Source of the DNA: Candidatus Falkowbacteria bacterium RIFOXYC2_FULL_47_12
Lineage (GTDB): Bacteria; Patescibacteriota; Patescibacteriia; Patescibacteriales; XYC2-FULL-47-12
Length of the DNA stretch: 7,674 nucleotides
Assembly (NCBI GenBank): GCA_001778285.1
Contig: MFGL01000036.1
Span: 14,361-22,034, forward strand
Direction: 5' to 3'
Made by a program: the position numbers and the translations under genes
Shown here: piece by piece, positions 1-5,782 of the stretch
Layout: the number at the start of each line of letters is the position of its first letter
Numbering within the stretch: the first letter of the stretch is position 1
Notes under the pieces: model-generated
Told to the model about the DNA's origin: nothing
The model's input: only the letters and a program-made list of their open reading frames with translations
Database searches by the model: none

Positions 1-904
1 AAAAAATGGCAAACGCGTAGTAGATGAAAACAGTCTGCGGCTGGCTCAAGCCCATGGCCAGGAAACGGTGGTGCAGATGTTTTCTGTCTGCCGCGCGAAA
101 TGGATTTTGCCCGGACCATAGGCGGCGCACGATCGTCCAGGCAACGTCTAGAATCGGAATACCCATAATGAGCAGAGCAACGGCGATTTTTGCGCCGGAG
201 ATGATTGCCAAAACCGCAATGACGTAGCCCACGAGCAAACTGCCGCCATCACCCAGAAAAATTTTGGCCGGATAAAAGTTAAAAAATAAAAATCCCAGGC
301 ACGCCGCGGCAAACAGCATGGCCAGCAAACCGACGTCGGGCTGATAGTAATGCGTCGTCATGGTGAACAAAAAAATAATTATGCCGCTGATGACGCCCAA
401 ACCGCTGACGAGTCCGTCAACGCCATCCAAGAGTTTGGTCGTATAGGTCATGCCTAACAGCCAGACAAACGTGAGAGCGGCTGAAACAAAACTGCCAAAA
501 TAAAGCAAGCCGCCGACCGGATTAGTAATTTTCACAATGGTAATGCCGCCGGCGATGGCAACGAGCGCCGCGAGAACGGAGAAAACAAAGTGCCGACCGG
601 GTGTAAGATTAAAAACATCATCTAGCACGCCGCCGACAAGCAAAACAAGCGCGCCGCAAAAAAATGCCGCGAGCTGCATACCGGTTAAGCCTCTGGACAA
701 AACCGAGCTGAGGGAAAATAGCAGCGCAAGGAAAAAGCTGACAAAAATTGCCGCGCCGCCCAAGAGCGGCACGGCTTTTTCATGAATTTTGCGGGGCAGA
801 TTCGGCGTGTCAACGACGGAAAATTTTACGGCCAGCCGTTTCACAAGCAACGTGGCTGCAACCGAAATAACGACTGTAAGTATAAAAACAGAGAGAAAAT
901 TCAT
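1..904 (-). CDS. WecA/MraY-family polyprenyl-phosphate sugar-1-phosphate transferase (C-terminus outside window)
   Basis: This integral membrane enzyme is of the type that moves a HexNAc-1-phosphate from a UDP-sugar onto undecaprenyl phosphate, the first step of cell-wall polymer, O-antigen or teichoic-acid-like glycan synthesis. I translated it by hand: 301 residues are visible from the ATG at 904 and the frame is still open at the window edge. Family landmarks are VDTPN..RKIH with a GG at 49-50, the Mg-binding D95-D96, LLDGVDGL with D160 and D163, FLGDGGS with D219, and HLHHRF at 276-281. Many hydrophobic helices lie between these blocks. The usual NAxNxxDG motif is replaced by Y154...K157 ahead of D160. 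The start lies 2 nt after the stop of the Clp-like gene, so the two are probably co-transcribed. The HLHHR loop favours the WecA/TagO branch over MraY. The exact sugar cannot be told. Confidence 0.9.
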   Translation of the reverse strand, partial: MNFLSVFILTVVISVAATLLVKRLAVKFSVVDTPNLPRKIHEKAVPLLGGAAIFVSFFLALLFSLSSVLSRGLTGMQLAAFFCGALVLLVGGVLDDVFNLTPGRHFVFSVLAALVAIAGGITIVKITNPVGGLLYFGSFVSAALTFVWLLGMTYTTKLLDGVDGLVSGLGVISGIIIFLFTMTTHYYQPDVGLLAMLFAAACLGFLFFNFYPAKIFLGDGGSLLVGYVIAVLAIISGAKIAVALLIMGIPILDVAWTIVRRLWSGQNPFRAADRKHLHHRFLAMGLSQPQTVFIYYAFAIF

Positions 905-906
905 AA

Positions 907-2730
907 TTAAACCGCTTTTAGTATCTTCGTATACGGCACGCCGGTTTTCTGCGAAATCGCTTTTGCAACTGTCGGCGCGCTAATCTTTTTCTCAGCAGTC
1001 GCGGCGGCCTGTTGTGCGGTCGTCTTCAGTATCTCAATAGCGCCGTTTAGAACGCTTTCGCCTTCCTGGCGCTCTCCGGCCGCGCGCGCGGCCGTGGCTA
1101 ATGCCTCATAGTTAAACAAAACAGTGTATTCTTCTTCAAAGGCAATCGCCTGCGCGGCTAAAATAAGAAAAAGTTCATCCTGGTTTGGCTGCGCCACCTC
1201 AATAATGCAGCCGGCGAGAGCAGGAGAAAATTTCTCGGTTGCGGTCGTGAAGAAAAAGAGTTTTTGCGCCTGCGCCGCGGCTCGCCACAATTCCTCGGAA
1301 ATATCTCGTATGGTCAAAATAATATCGCCGGCGATGAGCGCTTCATTGATGACAACCAAAAATTTCTTTTCCAAGGGCATCTCTCCGCCCTCGGCTGTTA
1401 GTTTGTCCACATCTAAAACAAGAATTTTTTTGTTGCGCAACGCAGCCGGCACGTCGTCATTGACGATGCGCTCGGCGAGCGCTTCAATGGTTTCATACCG
1501 GCCGCTCCCCCGCTCTCCGGCCAAAATGAGCTGGCGGTTGCCCTCGCTTACGGCAGTAAAAATTTTTTCCAGCGCCGCCGGACGCTCAATGTGGACGCCC
1601 AAACGGCCGGCGCGAATGGCATCGGTAATGTCAGTGCAAAAATGATTTAAGAGCGGCGTCGCTACCGCATTGGTTGCGCGCTGCATACGTTTATACAACC
1701 GTTGCCGCTGCCGCCGGTAACGGCGCAATTTTTTGCGCGCGGCTATTTCAGCGGCATTCAGCCAGGCAACCGTATGTTCAATGCGCGCGGGTGTCAAAGA
1801 GAATTCATCGCACAACCGCTGCAACAATTGGCCGTAAATAAGCAGCGGCGCGATAACATCCTGACCGACGACCCGCTGATGTCCATTTGAACGCGCCGCC
1901 ACGTACCCTTCAATCAGAGCTTTTTTCAGTTCCAAACTTACTACCGGAGTCCCATATGTCTCCGGCAATGTCTTTTCAAGACTTTCCATGGCGCTCTTTA
2001 GTTTGGGAACTATTTTTCCGTGGTAGATATCAAGCCGGGTGAAAAACTCCGTTACCGCCCGGCTGTGTTTGTTTTTCCTTAGCTTCGCCGGCGGTTCAAG
2101 CAAGACGTCTAAAACGTGCGCGGGCAAAATTTCGCGATGCCCGTGGACGACAGCCAGCACGCAAGCTTGCTCCAGTATCGTGAGCAAAACTTTGTCAAAA
2201 CTCTGCGCCACGTCAAAATTAGTGCGCAGAGAGCGCAACTCGCGCCAGTTGTTGGGAACGCGCTGAACTTGTTTTTGGAGTTTCTGCCACTGCCAGTACT
2301 TCAAAAGTTTTACCGGCCGGAAACGCTCCTGGGCGCGCCGCAGACGAACATAGGCAAACAGCAAACACAAAAGCCCCGCCCAAAAAAATAAAATTTTTGC
2401 ATCCTGTTCGCGCCAAAATGTCAAAAGTTGACCCAGATACATTTGACCGTTCGGGGCAACGGCATTCGCGCCAAGCCACAACAGCAGAGAAACAAAACCG
2501 CCCGCGCCCGTAGCAGTTAGCAATGTCAAAACGATGGCATCAAAAATACGGCGGCTTTGGCGCACGATAATTTTTGCCGGCGTCAGGTCATAACCCCAGT
2601 ACAAAAAATCATTTTTGATAAAAGTGCCCAAACCAATGCCGCCGCATTCGTTGCAGATTAGCTTGTCGTTGATTCGCCCGCGGCCGTTGCATTTTGGGCA
2701 AATGACGAATTGGGAGGATAGATTAGGCAT
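907..2730 (-). CDS. Membrane-anchored Clp-like protein: DnaJ-type zinc ribbon, two TM helices, Clp-N and a degenerate AAA (D1) domain
   Basis: The 607 residues read in order as follows. A zinc ribbon (C11/C14 and C26/C29, as CxxCxGxG and CxxCGGxG) is like one zinc site of DnaJ. Two hydrophobic helices lie at about 64-88 and 112-128, with basic flanks that place both ends in the cytoplasm. A double Clp-N repeat spans about 178-248 and 264-324, followed by a very basic linker at 331-351. The last part aligns by eye with the first AAA domain of ClpC, e.g. ALAERIVNDDVPAALRNKK at 417-435. The nucleotide site is broken: the Walker A position reads GERGSGRY (405-412), the Walker B position reads ILTIRD (471-476), and the ERRF arginine-finger segment is missing. 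The protein stops at KTGVPYTKI (595-603), the D1-D2 junction of ClpC, so there is no D2 ring and no ClpP-docking loop. I infer a non-hydrolysing membrane scaffold or adaptor. The first 11 codons are duplicated at 3757-3789. Confidence 0.85.
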   Translation of the reverse strand: MPNLSSQFVICPKCNGRGRINDKLICNECGGIGLGTFIKNDFLYWGYDLTPAKIIVRQSRRIFDAIVLTLLTATGAGGFVSLLLWLGANAVAPNGQMYLGQLLTFWREQDAKILFFWAGLLCLLFAYVRLRRAQERFRPVKLLKYWQWQKLQKQVQRVPNNWRELRSLRTNFDVAQSFDKVLLTILEQACVLAVVHGHREILPAHVLDVLLEPPAKLRKNKHSRAVTEFFTRLDIYHGKIVPKLKSAMESLEKTLPETYGTPVVSLELKKALIEGYVAARSNGHQRVVGQDVIAPLLIYGQLLQRLCDEFSLTPARIEHTVAWLNAAEIAARKKLRRYRRQRQRLYKRMQRATNAVATPLLNHFCTDITDAIRAGRLGVHIERPAALEKIFTAVSEGNRQLILAGERGSGRYETIEALAERIVNDDVPAALRNKKILVLDVDKLTAEGGEMPLEKKFLVVINEALIAGDIILTIRDISEELWRAAAQAQKLFFFTTATEKFSPALAGCIIEVAQPNQDELFLILAAQAIAFEEEYTVLFNYEALATAARAAGERQEGESVLNGAIEILKTTAQQAAATAEKKISAPTVAKAISQKTGVPYTKILKAV

Positions 2731-2741
2731 TTTTTATTTTA
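2698..2741 (-). repeat. Direct repeat copy 1: start region of the intact Clp-like gene
   Basis: The first 11 codons of the Clp-like gene (MPNLSSQFVIC) plus about 10 A-rich bases before the ATG match a second copy at 3757-3800. By hand count, 28 of the 33 coding bases agree. Similarity stops inside codon 12, where this copy continues into the zinc ribbon and the other enters a palindromic element. The upstream part overlaps the last codons and stop of the Bro-N/DinD-like gene. Confidence 0.7.
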
Positions 2742-3576
2742 ATTTTTTATTCTCTTGTTTAGGCGGCAAAAAATTTTCGCCGGAAACTACTTTTTTGCCG
2801 GTAAGATTTTCAAAATCTTGGCGCGTTTTGCCGGCGAAAGATCCGCCGGTATGCGCAGCTGCGGAGTTTTCCTTATAGCCGCTGGCTAAATCTTTTTCCG
2901 CCACCTGACGAGTTGACAATTCAGCCAAAGCGGTAAATACCAGCTCGGATTCAGTCATGTGGTCGCGCAAATTATGGCCTTTTAAATTTTTAATTTCTTT
3001 ATGCCGACTAACCGAAACTCCACTCCACTCTTTGTGGATGATGTTGGTTAATTTGGAAAATTCTTCTTCTTGGCTTACTTGATGGCTAGCCCAATAATCG
3101 GTTAATTTATTCCTAATTTCCTGTCCGCGCAGACGCTGTTCAATCCATTTAGCCGAGTGTCCCAACGCTTGCCAATTTTCACGGGCGCGGTTAACGGCGA
3201 TTTCCGGGTCCGCCGTTTCTTTTAGCCGTTCAAAACCGACTTTTGCCAGCCAAAGCTTAAATGGCTCGGCTTTGGACGAAGGAATGGATTGGATTAAGCG
3301 AAAAAGCGTTTCGGCATCAGCCATATCAAAAAGTCGCATTTTGCCATCCTTAGCTAATAATTTCAAACTGTGACATTTTGTCACGCTTTCATTTCCTTCT
3401 TTTTTGAGCCGTTCTTTTAATTTTCGCCAGTAGGCGCCGGGGTTGATACTGCCGGTTAAAATACCAACCACATCCACCACGCTAAAATACCATTTTTCTT
3501 CTTTTTCATCCCATACGCGCCTAACCGGCTCATTTTCAAAAACAACGATGGATTTTAATTTATTTTTTTCCGGCAT
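2734..3576 (-). CDS. Bro-N domain protein, DinD / phage antirepressor-like
   Basis: This is a 280-residue DNA-binding-type protein. The N-terminal 115 residues have the Bro-N pattern: an IVVFENEPVRRVWD opening, WYFSVVDVVGIL at 29-40, then YWRKLKERLKKEG. The block ESVTKCHSLKLLAKDGK (63-79) and the C-terminal AHTGGSFAGKTR...GKKVVSGENFLP (241-271) are what I recognise from DinD-like antirepressor proteins. E. coli DinD is an SOS-induced protein that inhibits RecA filament function, and Bro-N antirepressors control phage lysogeny. The role here is unknown. No other phage gene is visible. The stop lies 3 nt before the Clp-like ATG. Upstream are a short perfect palindrome (3592-3604) and a large palindromic element. 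Its A/T-rich wobble choice looks different from the GC-richer Clp-like gene, which fits acquisition, though I have not computed codon usage. Confidence 0.85.
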   Translation of the reverse strand: MPEKNKLKSIVVFENEPVRRVWDEKEEKWYFSVVDVVGILTGSINPGAYWRKLKERLKKEGNESVTKCHSLKLLAKDGKMRLFDMADAETLFRLIQSIPSSKAEPFKLWLAKVGFERLKETADPEIAVNRARENWQALGHSAKWIEQRLRGQEIRNKLTDYWASHQVSQEEEFSKLTNIIHKEWSGVSVSRHKEIKNLKGHNLRDHMTESELVFTALAELSTRQVAEKDLASGYKENSAAAHTGGSFAGKTRQDFENLTGKKVVSGENFLPPKQENKKLK

Positions 3577-3591
3577 AATTTACTTATGATT

Positions 3592-3604
3592 AATGAAATT
3601 CATT
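3592..3604. promoter_or_regulatory. Perfect 6-1-6 palindrome upstream of the Bro-N/DinD-like gene
   Basis: AATGAA-A-TTCATT is a perfect inverted repeat centred 22 bases before the ATG of the regulator-like gene at 3576. Its position and symmetry suit an operator for a dimeric DNA-binding protein, possibly the product of the adjacent gene. A/T-rich palindromes of this size do arise by chance, so this is a candidate only. Confidence 0.3.
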
Positions 3605-3622
3605 CTTCTCTTTCCACTCTAT

Positions 3623-3757
3623 CTCCGCCCTCCACCCCAACCCTCCTCCCGCTTCGTTCCTCACGAGCGGGGGGAGCTATGGATTAGAGTTTTATCTAAT
3701 TTATTAGCTCCCCTCTACCCCGCAGTATTGCGGGGAGAGGGGCTGGGGGAGAGGGAG
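3623..3757. mobile_element. MITE-like nested palindromic element, 135 bp
   Basis: The outer arms at 3623-3652 (CTCCGCCCTCC...) and 3730-3757 (...GGGGGAGAGGGAG) are imperfect reverse complements of nearly 30 bases. Inside are three more hairpins: 3646-3676 (CTCCCGCTTCG / CGAGCGGGGGGAG), 3674-3710 (GAGCTATGGATTAGA / TCTAATTTATTAGCTC) and 3710-3742 (CCCCTCTACCCCGC / GCGGGGAGAGGGG). None is followed by a T-tract on either strand, so they are not intrinsic terminators. There is no room for a transposase. The right edge coincides with the point where the duplicated Clp-like 5' fragment breaks off, as expected for an inserted non-autonomous element. An alternative is a recurring intergenic structured repeat of this genome. 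Confidence 0.6.
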
Positions 3758-3789
3758 CAAGTGACGAATTGGGAAGAAAGATTTGACAT
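3757..3789 (-). pseudogene. Orphan 5' fragment of the Clp-like gene (11 codons)
   Basis: An ATG at 3789 opens MSNLSSQFVTC, against MPNLSSQFVIC for the intact Clp-like gene at 2730. After the cysteine codon the frame enters the palindromic element and ends at a TAG at 3715-3717. Of the five base differences from the intact copy, two are synonymous (CTA/CTT, TCC/TCT). The ATG lies 11 nt after the stop of the surface-protein gene, normal operon spacing, suggesting this was once a true gene start. It is either the original start left behind by an insertion or the remnant of a diverged paralogue. The similar bases continue to about 3800. Confidence 0.65.
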
Positions 3790-3800
3790 TTATTATTTTG

Positions 3801-5105
3801 TTATTTACATGGCTGGACCATAATTAGATCTGTCGGCTGTATCCAACCAGACATATAATTGTCATTCTGTGCGTCGCTGTTACAGCTTACTGATAAAGAC
3901 CCGCAGCCAGCACTCAACGCACACATATAGCGCAACGTACCTGACACACCACAAGCCGGGACCCCGGATACCCACCCGCTACTTTTAATGGCTGGAGTAT
4001 TATAAAGGCATGATGCTGGAAGAGTTGTGACTTTATTTATATACAATGTGGCAGAACCGTCGCAATTATAATCATACGATCCGTCTCCTCTGTTCACTGA
4101 AAAATAATTAGATTGTCCTGGGTAAGCATTGCCATTACTGTCATAACAATCAGTGTTATTTGCCACCCAACTGCCTGCCCCCTGACAGCTGCTAGTGTAA
4201 TAAGTGCCGGCTCCATAGCCGTCACCATCGTTATCTTTGTAGCCGGTAACCAGCCGCCATACTGACGCGCTGCCGTCATTACAATCAGTATTATTGATTG
4301 ATTTACTGCCCGTTGTGCAGGCACTACCACTTAGAGGTGATCCTGTGCCATAGCCATCGGTATCGGCATCGGTGTAGCACACCTGGGTCGAACTAACGCA
4401 AACCCCAGACACACACACTGAACTACTATCGCACGTCAAACCATCATGGATATTTGATATAGCTCCGGTACCGCCTGCCGCTACCACTATTTGTCGACAA
4501 AAATTGGGGTTGCCTCCCTCGCTGTAATAAGTGCCTGCCTGGTACGACTGCGTGGCAATGGTTGCCGCATCAACATATCCCTTGGTCGCTACGGTATTAT
4601 TATCATCTCCCACCGCCGGCGTTAAGGTGCGTATTTTGCCGTTAACGTTTAATTTAAAAGTTCCAGGGTCGGTAGTGCCAATGCCGATGTTGCCCGTAGC
4701 ATTATCAATTACTAAAACATTTTTTTCGCCTGTCGGGTCGTTATTCCAAATACGGAAGTCTTGAGTAGCCCGGTCATGATATATTGCCCAATGTTTATTC
4801 GTGCCGGCGATACTTTGGATATCAATTTCTGAATTATCACCACTCATTTGATAAAGATGAAGTTGCTTGTTGGCATCGTCCGTGCCGATTCCGACATAAT
4901 CACTGGGAGTGGAAAGGCCTACTTTTAAACCATAATCCGTCCAGCCGCTATTATTTGAAGCGGCAATACTGACATTACCGTCCGGCGGATTAGCTGTCGG
5001 GCCGGTCCAGACGGCCAAAGCTTCTTTAATTAAAACAGCGCCAACCGTACTCACAACCGTCAGCGCGATTAAATAAATACTGCCTTGAAGAAATTTTTTA
5101 AGCAT
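3801..5105 (-). CDS. Exported surface protein with tail-fibre-like repeats and tandem DxDxDGYG/DCxD modules
   Basis: The 434 residues begin with a signal sequence (MLKK, hydrophobic 9-25, ALA at 29-31 as a possible signal peptidase I site). Then comes a WTGPTANPPDGNV segment (33-45) of a kind I associate with Patescibacteria surface proteins. Residues 70-182 carry phage-tail-fibre-type repeats: VGIGTDDANKQLHLYQ, GNIGIGTTDPGTFKLNVNGK and TKGYVDAAT. Residues 246-335 hold two back-to-back 45-residue modules, DADTDGYG...DCND and DNDGDGYG...DCYD, followed by DYNCDGS (345-351). These resemble the acidic, cysteine-containing repeats of MopE-like and thrombospondin-type-3-like proteins, which suggests Ca or other metal binding. 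The C-terminal third is rich in cysteines. I infer an extracellular adhesin or appendage-like protein. The neighbouring signal peptidase-like gene may process it. A TATAAT box sits 6 nt before the ATG, with no Shine-Dalgarno sequence. The exact function is not recognised. Confidence 0.8.
   Translation of the reverse strand: MLKKFLQGSIYLIALTVVSTVGAVLIKEALAVWTGPTANPPDGNVSIAASNNSGWTDYGLKVGLSTPSDYVGIGTDDANKQLHLYQMSGDNSEIDIQSIAGTNKHWAIYHDRATQDFRIWNNDPTGEKNVLVIDNATGNIGIGTTDPGTFKLNVNGKIRTLTPAVGDDNNTVATKGYVDAATIATQSYQAGTYYSEGGNPNFCRQIVVAAGGTGAISNIHDGLTCDSSSVCVSGVCVSSTQVCYTDADTDGYGTGSPLSGSACTTGSKSINNTDCNDGSASVWRLVTGYKDNDGDGYGAGTYYTSSCQGAGSWVANNTDCYDSNGNAYPGQSNYFSVNRGDGSYDYNCDGSATLYINKVTTLPASCLYNTPAIKSSGWVSGVPACGVSGTLRYMCALSAGCGSLSVSCNSDAQNDNYMSGWIQPTDLIMVQPCK
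4101..4370 (-). repeat. Two tandem 45-residue acidic repeats within the surface protein
   Basis: Module 1 is residues 246-290 (4236-4370) and module 2 is residues 291-335 (4101-4235). DxDxDGYG starts at 246 and 291, and NNTDCxD places its DC at 274 and 319, an exact 45-residue offset. The DNA around the NNTDC codons is also similar (near 4141-4162 and 4278-4299), suggesting duplication of a 135-bp unit. Acidic side chains spaced as DxDxDG are typical of Ca-binding loops. Confidence 0.75.
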
Positions 5106-5117
5106 AGGAATATTATA
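5106..5117 (-). promoter_or_regulatory. -10 box placing the start site at the ATG (leaderless) of the surface-protein gene
   Basis: A consensus TATAAT at 5117-5112 is followed by ATTCCT and then the ATG at 5105. Transcription normally begins 6-7 nt after a -10 box, which would be the ATG itself. There is no Shine-Dalgarno sequence and only a poor -35 (CCATAA at 17-nt spacing). The A/T-rich surroundings raise the chance of a false match. Confidence 0.45.
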
Positions 5118-5159
5118 ATTGTTAAATTGTTACATTATGGCCACACAAAAAATTTAAAA

Positions 5160-5744
5160 TTATTTAACAGGGTGAATCTTCCCCGCTATCCCCTCTTTCC
5201 CTACCAACCCAAATCTCGTGCTGTCCAAACTTCCACTTGATAAATTGCCAAAAATTAAATAAGCATCCGGCGGAATTACGCCGTTATAATCGTGAATGTA
5301 AAGTTCCAGCATTTTCTGCCGGCCGGCCGGAAGTTCATAAGGCGCGCCGGTTGAGACGGTCAAAATTTTGTTGTTTATAATGATATTATAGCCCCCGCGC
5401 TGATTTTGTTCCAATTTAAACTCGTCGCCGGGCAAACCCTTCACTATTTTTATAATCGGCTCGGTTCGGCCGGATAAATTATAGGCGATAATATCGCCGC
5501 GCTGGACCGGATTGCAGTTATAAAAATTTCTTAACAATTTCACCGTTTGTCCCTCTTCTATCACGCCGCTTAACGATTGCCCGCGCACGATTTCATCCGT
5601 TTGCTCGCTCACGCAGGTTAAATCAATTTTTTCACTTTTATTGTTGTTGAATTTTAAATAGACAAAAACTACCAGTTCAGCTATAACAATTACGGCAATA
5701 AAACTGCCGAAGTAAAATAAAAATTTTTTAGTAAATTTTTCCAT
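5160..5744 (-). CDS. Signal peptidase I-like protein (S26 family), single N-terminal membrane helix
   Basis: This 194-residue protein has one membrane helix (about 9-31) and an outward-facing S26 protease domain. Such enzymes remove signal peptides from exported proteins. The catalytic serine region is VRGQSLSGVI, with S57 in the place of the SMxP serine. RGDIIAYN (82-89) is the next family block, and IIKIVKGLPGD (97-107) supplies the likely general-base K99. IFGNLSSGSLDSTRFG (164-179) replaces the standard GDN..S.DSR motif, with N167 where most enzymes have aspartate. SMxP is also altered to SLSG. The serine-lysine pair is kept, so activity is plausible. The protein is short next to E. coli LepB (324 residues), lacking the second helix and large insertions. 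It is the first gene after the dnaJ terminator and precedes the exported surface protein by 54 nt. Confidence 0.85.
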   Translation of the reverse strand: MEKFTKKFLFYFGSFIAVIVIAELVVFVYLKFNNNKSEKIDLTCVSEQTDEIVRGQSLSGVIEEGQTVKLLRNFYNCNPVQRGDIIAYNLSGRTEPIIKIVKGLPGDEFKLEQNQRGGYNIIINNKILTVSTGAPYELPAGRQKMLELYIHDYNGVIPPDAYLIFGNLSSGSLDSTRFGLVGKEGIAGKIHPVK

Positions 5745-5766
5745 AGATAGTGTGTATATTATAACA
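5745..5766 (-). promoter_or_regulatory. Extended -10 promoter of the signal peptidase-like gene
   Basis: TGTTATAAT reads from 5766 to 5758 on the minus strand: a consensus TATAAT with the TGn extension that can replace a -35 element. No good -35 hexamer is present. Thirteen bases separate the box from the ATG at 5744, giving a predicted 5' leader of only about 6 nt, too short for a Shine-Dalgarno site. It lies just after the terminator at 5783-5814, so it should begin a new transcription unit. Confidence 0.65.
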
Positions 5767-5782
5767 CAAAATAGTATAAAAG

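Noticed and set aside
537..983. Plus-strand open frames at 537-785 and 789-983
   Set aside because: Both are antisense to the WecA-like gene, which shows every family motif. The products are low-complexity.
1124..1645. Plus-strand open frame of 173 codons
   Set aside because: It is fully antisense to the AAA part of the Clp-like gene, whose reading is supported by clear ClpC similarity. The serine/alanine-rich product has no recognisable domain.
3370..3384. Perfect inverted repeat GTGACA-TTT-TGTCAC
   Set aside because: It lies inside the Bro-N/DinD-like gene and encodes VTKCH in a block I recognise as conserved in the protein family, so protein constraint explains it better than an operator.
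3710..3742. Strong GC-rich hairpin as terminator of the surface-protein gene
   Set aside because: No T-tract follows on either strand. It is one arm of the larger nested palindrome.
3593..3823. Plus-strand open frame of 76 codons
   Set aside because: It runs through the palindromic element and the antisense of the duplicated gene fragment. Its proline-rich composition comes from the C-rich repeat arm and no family motif is seen.
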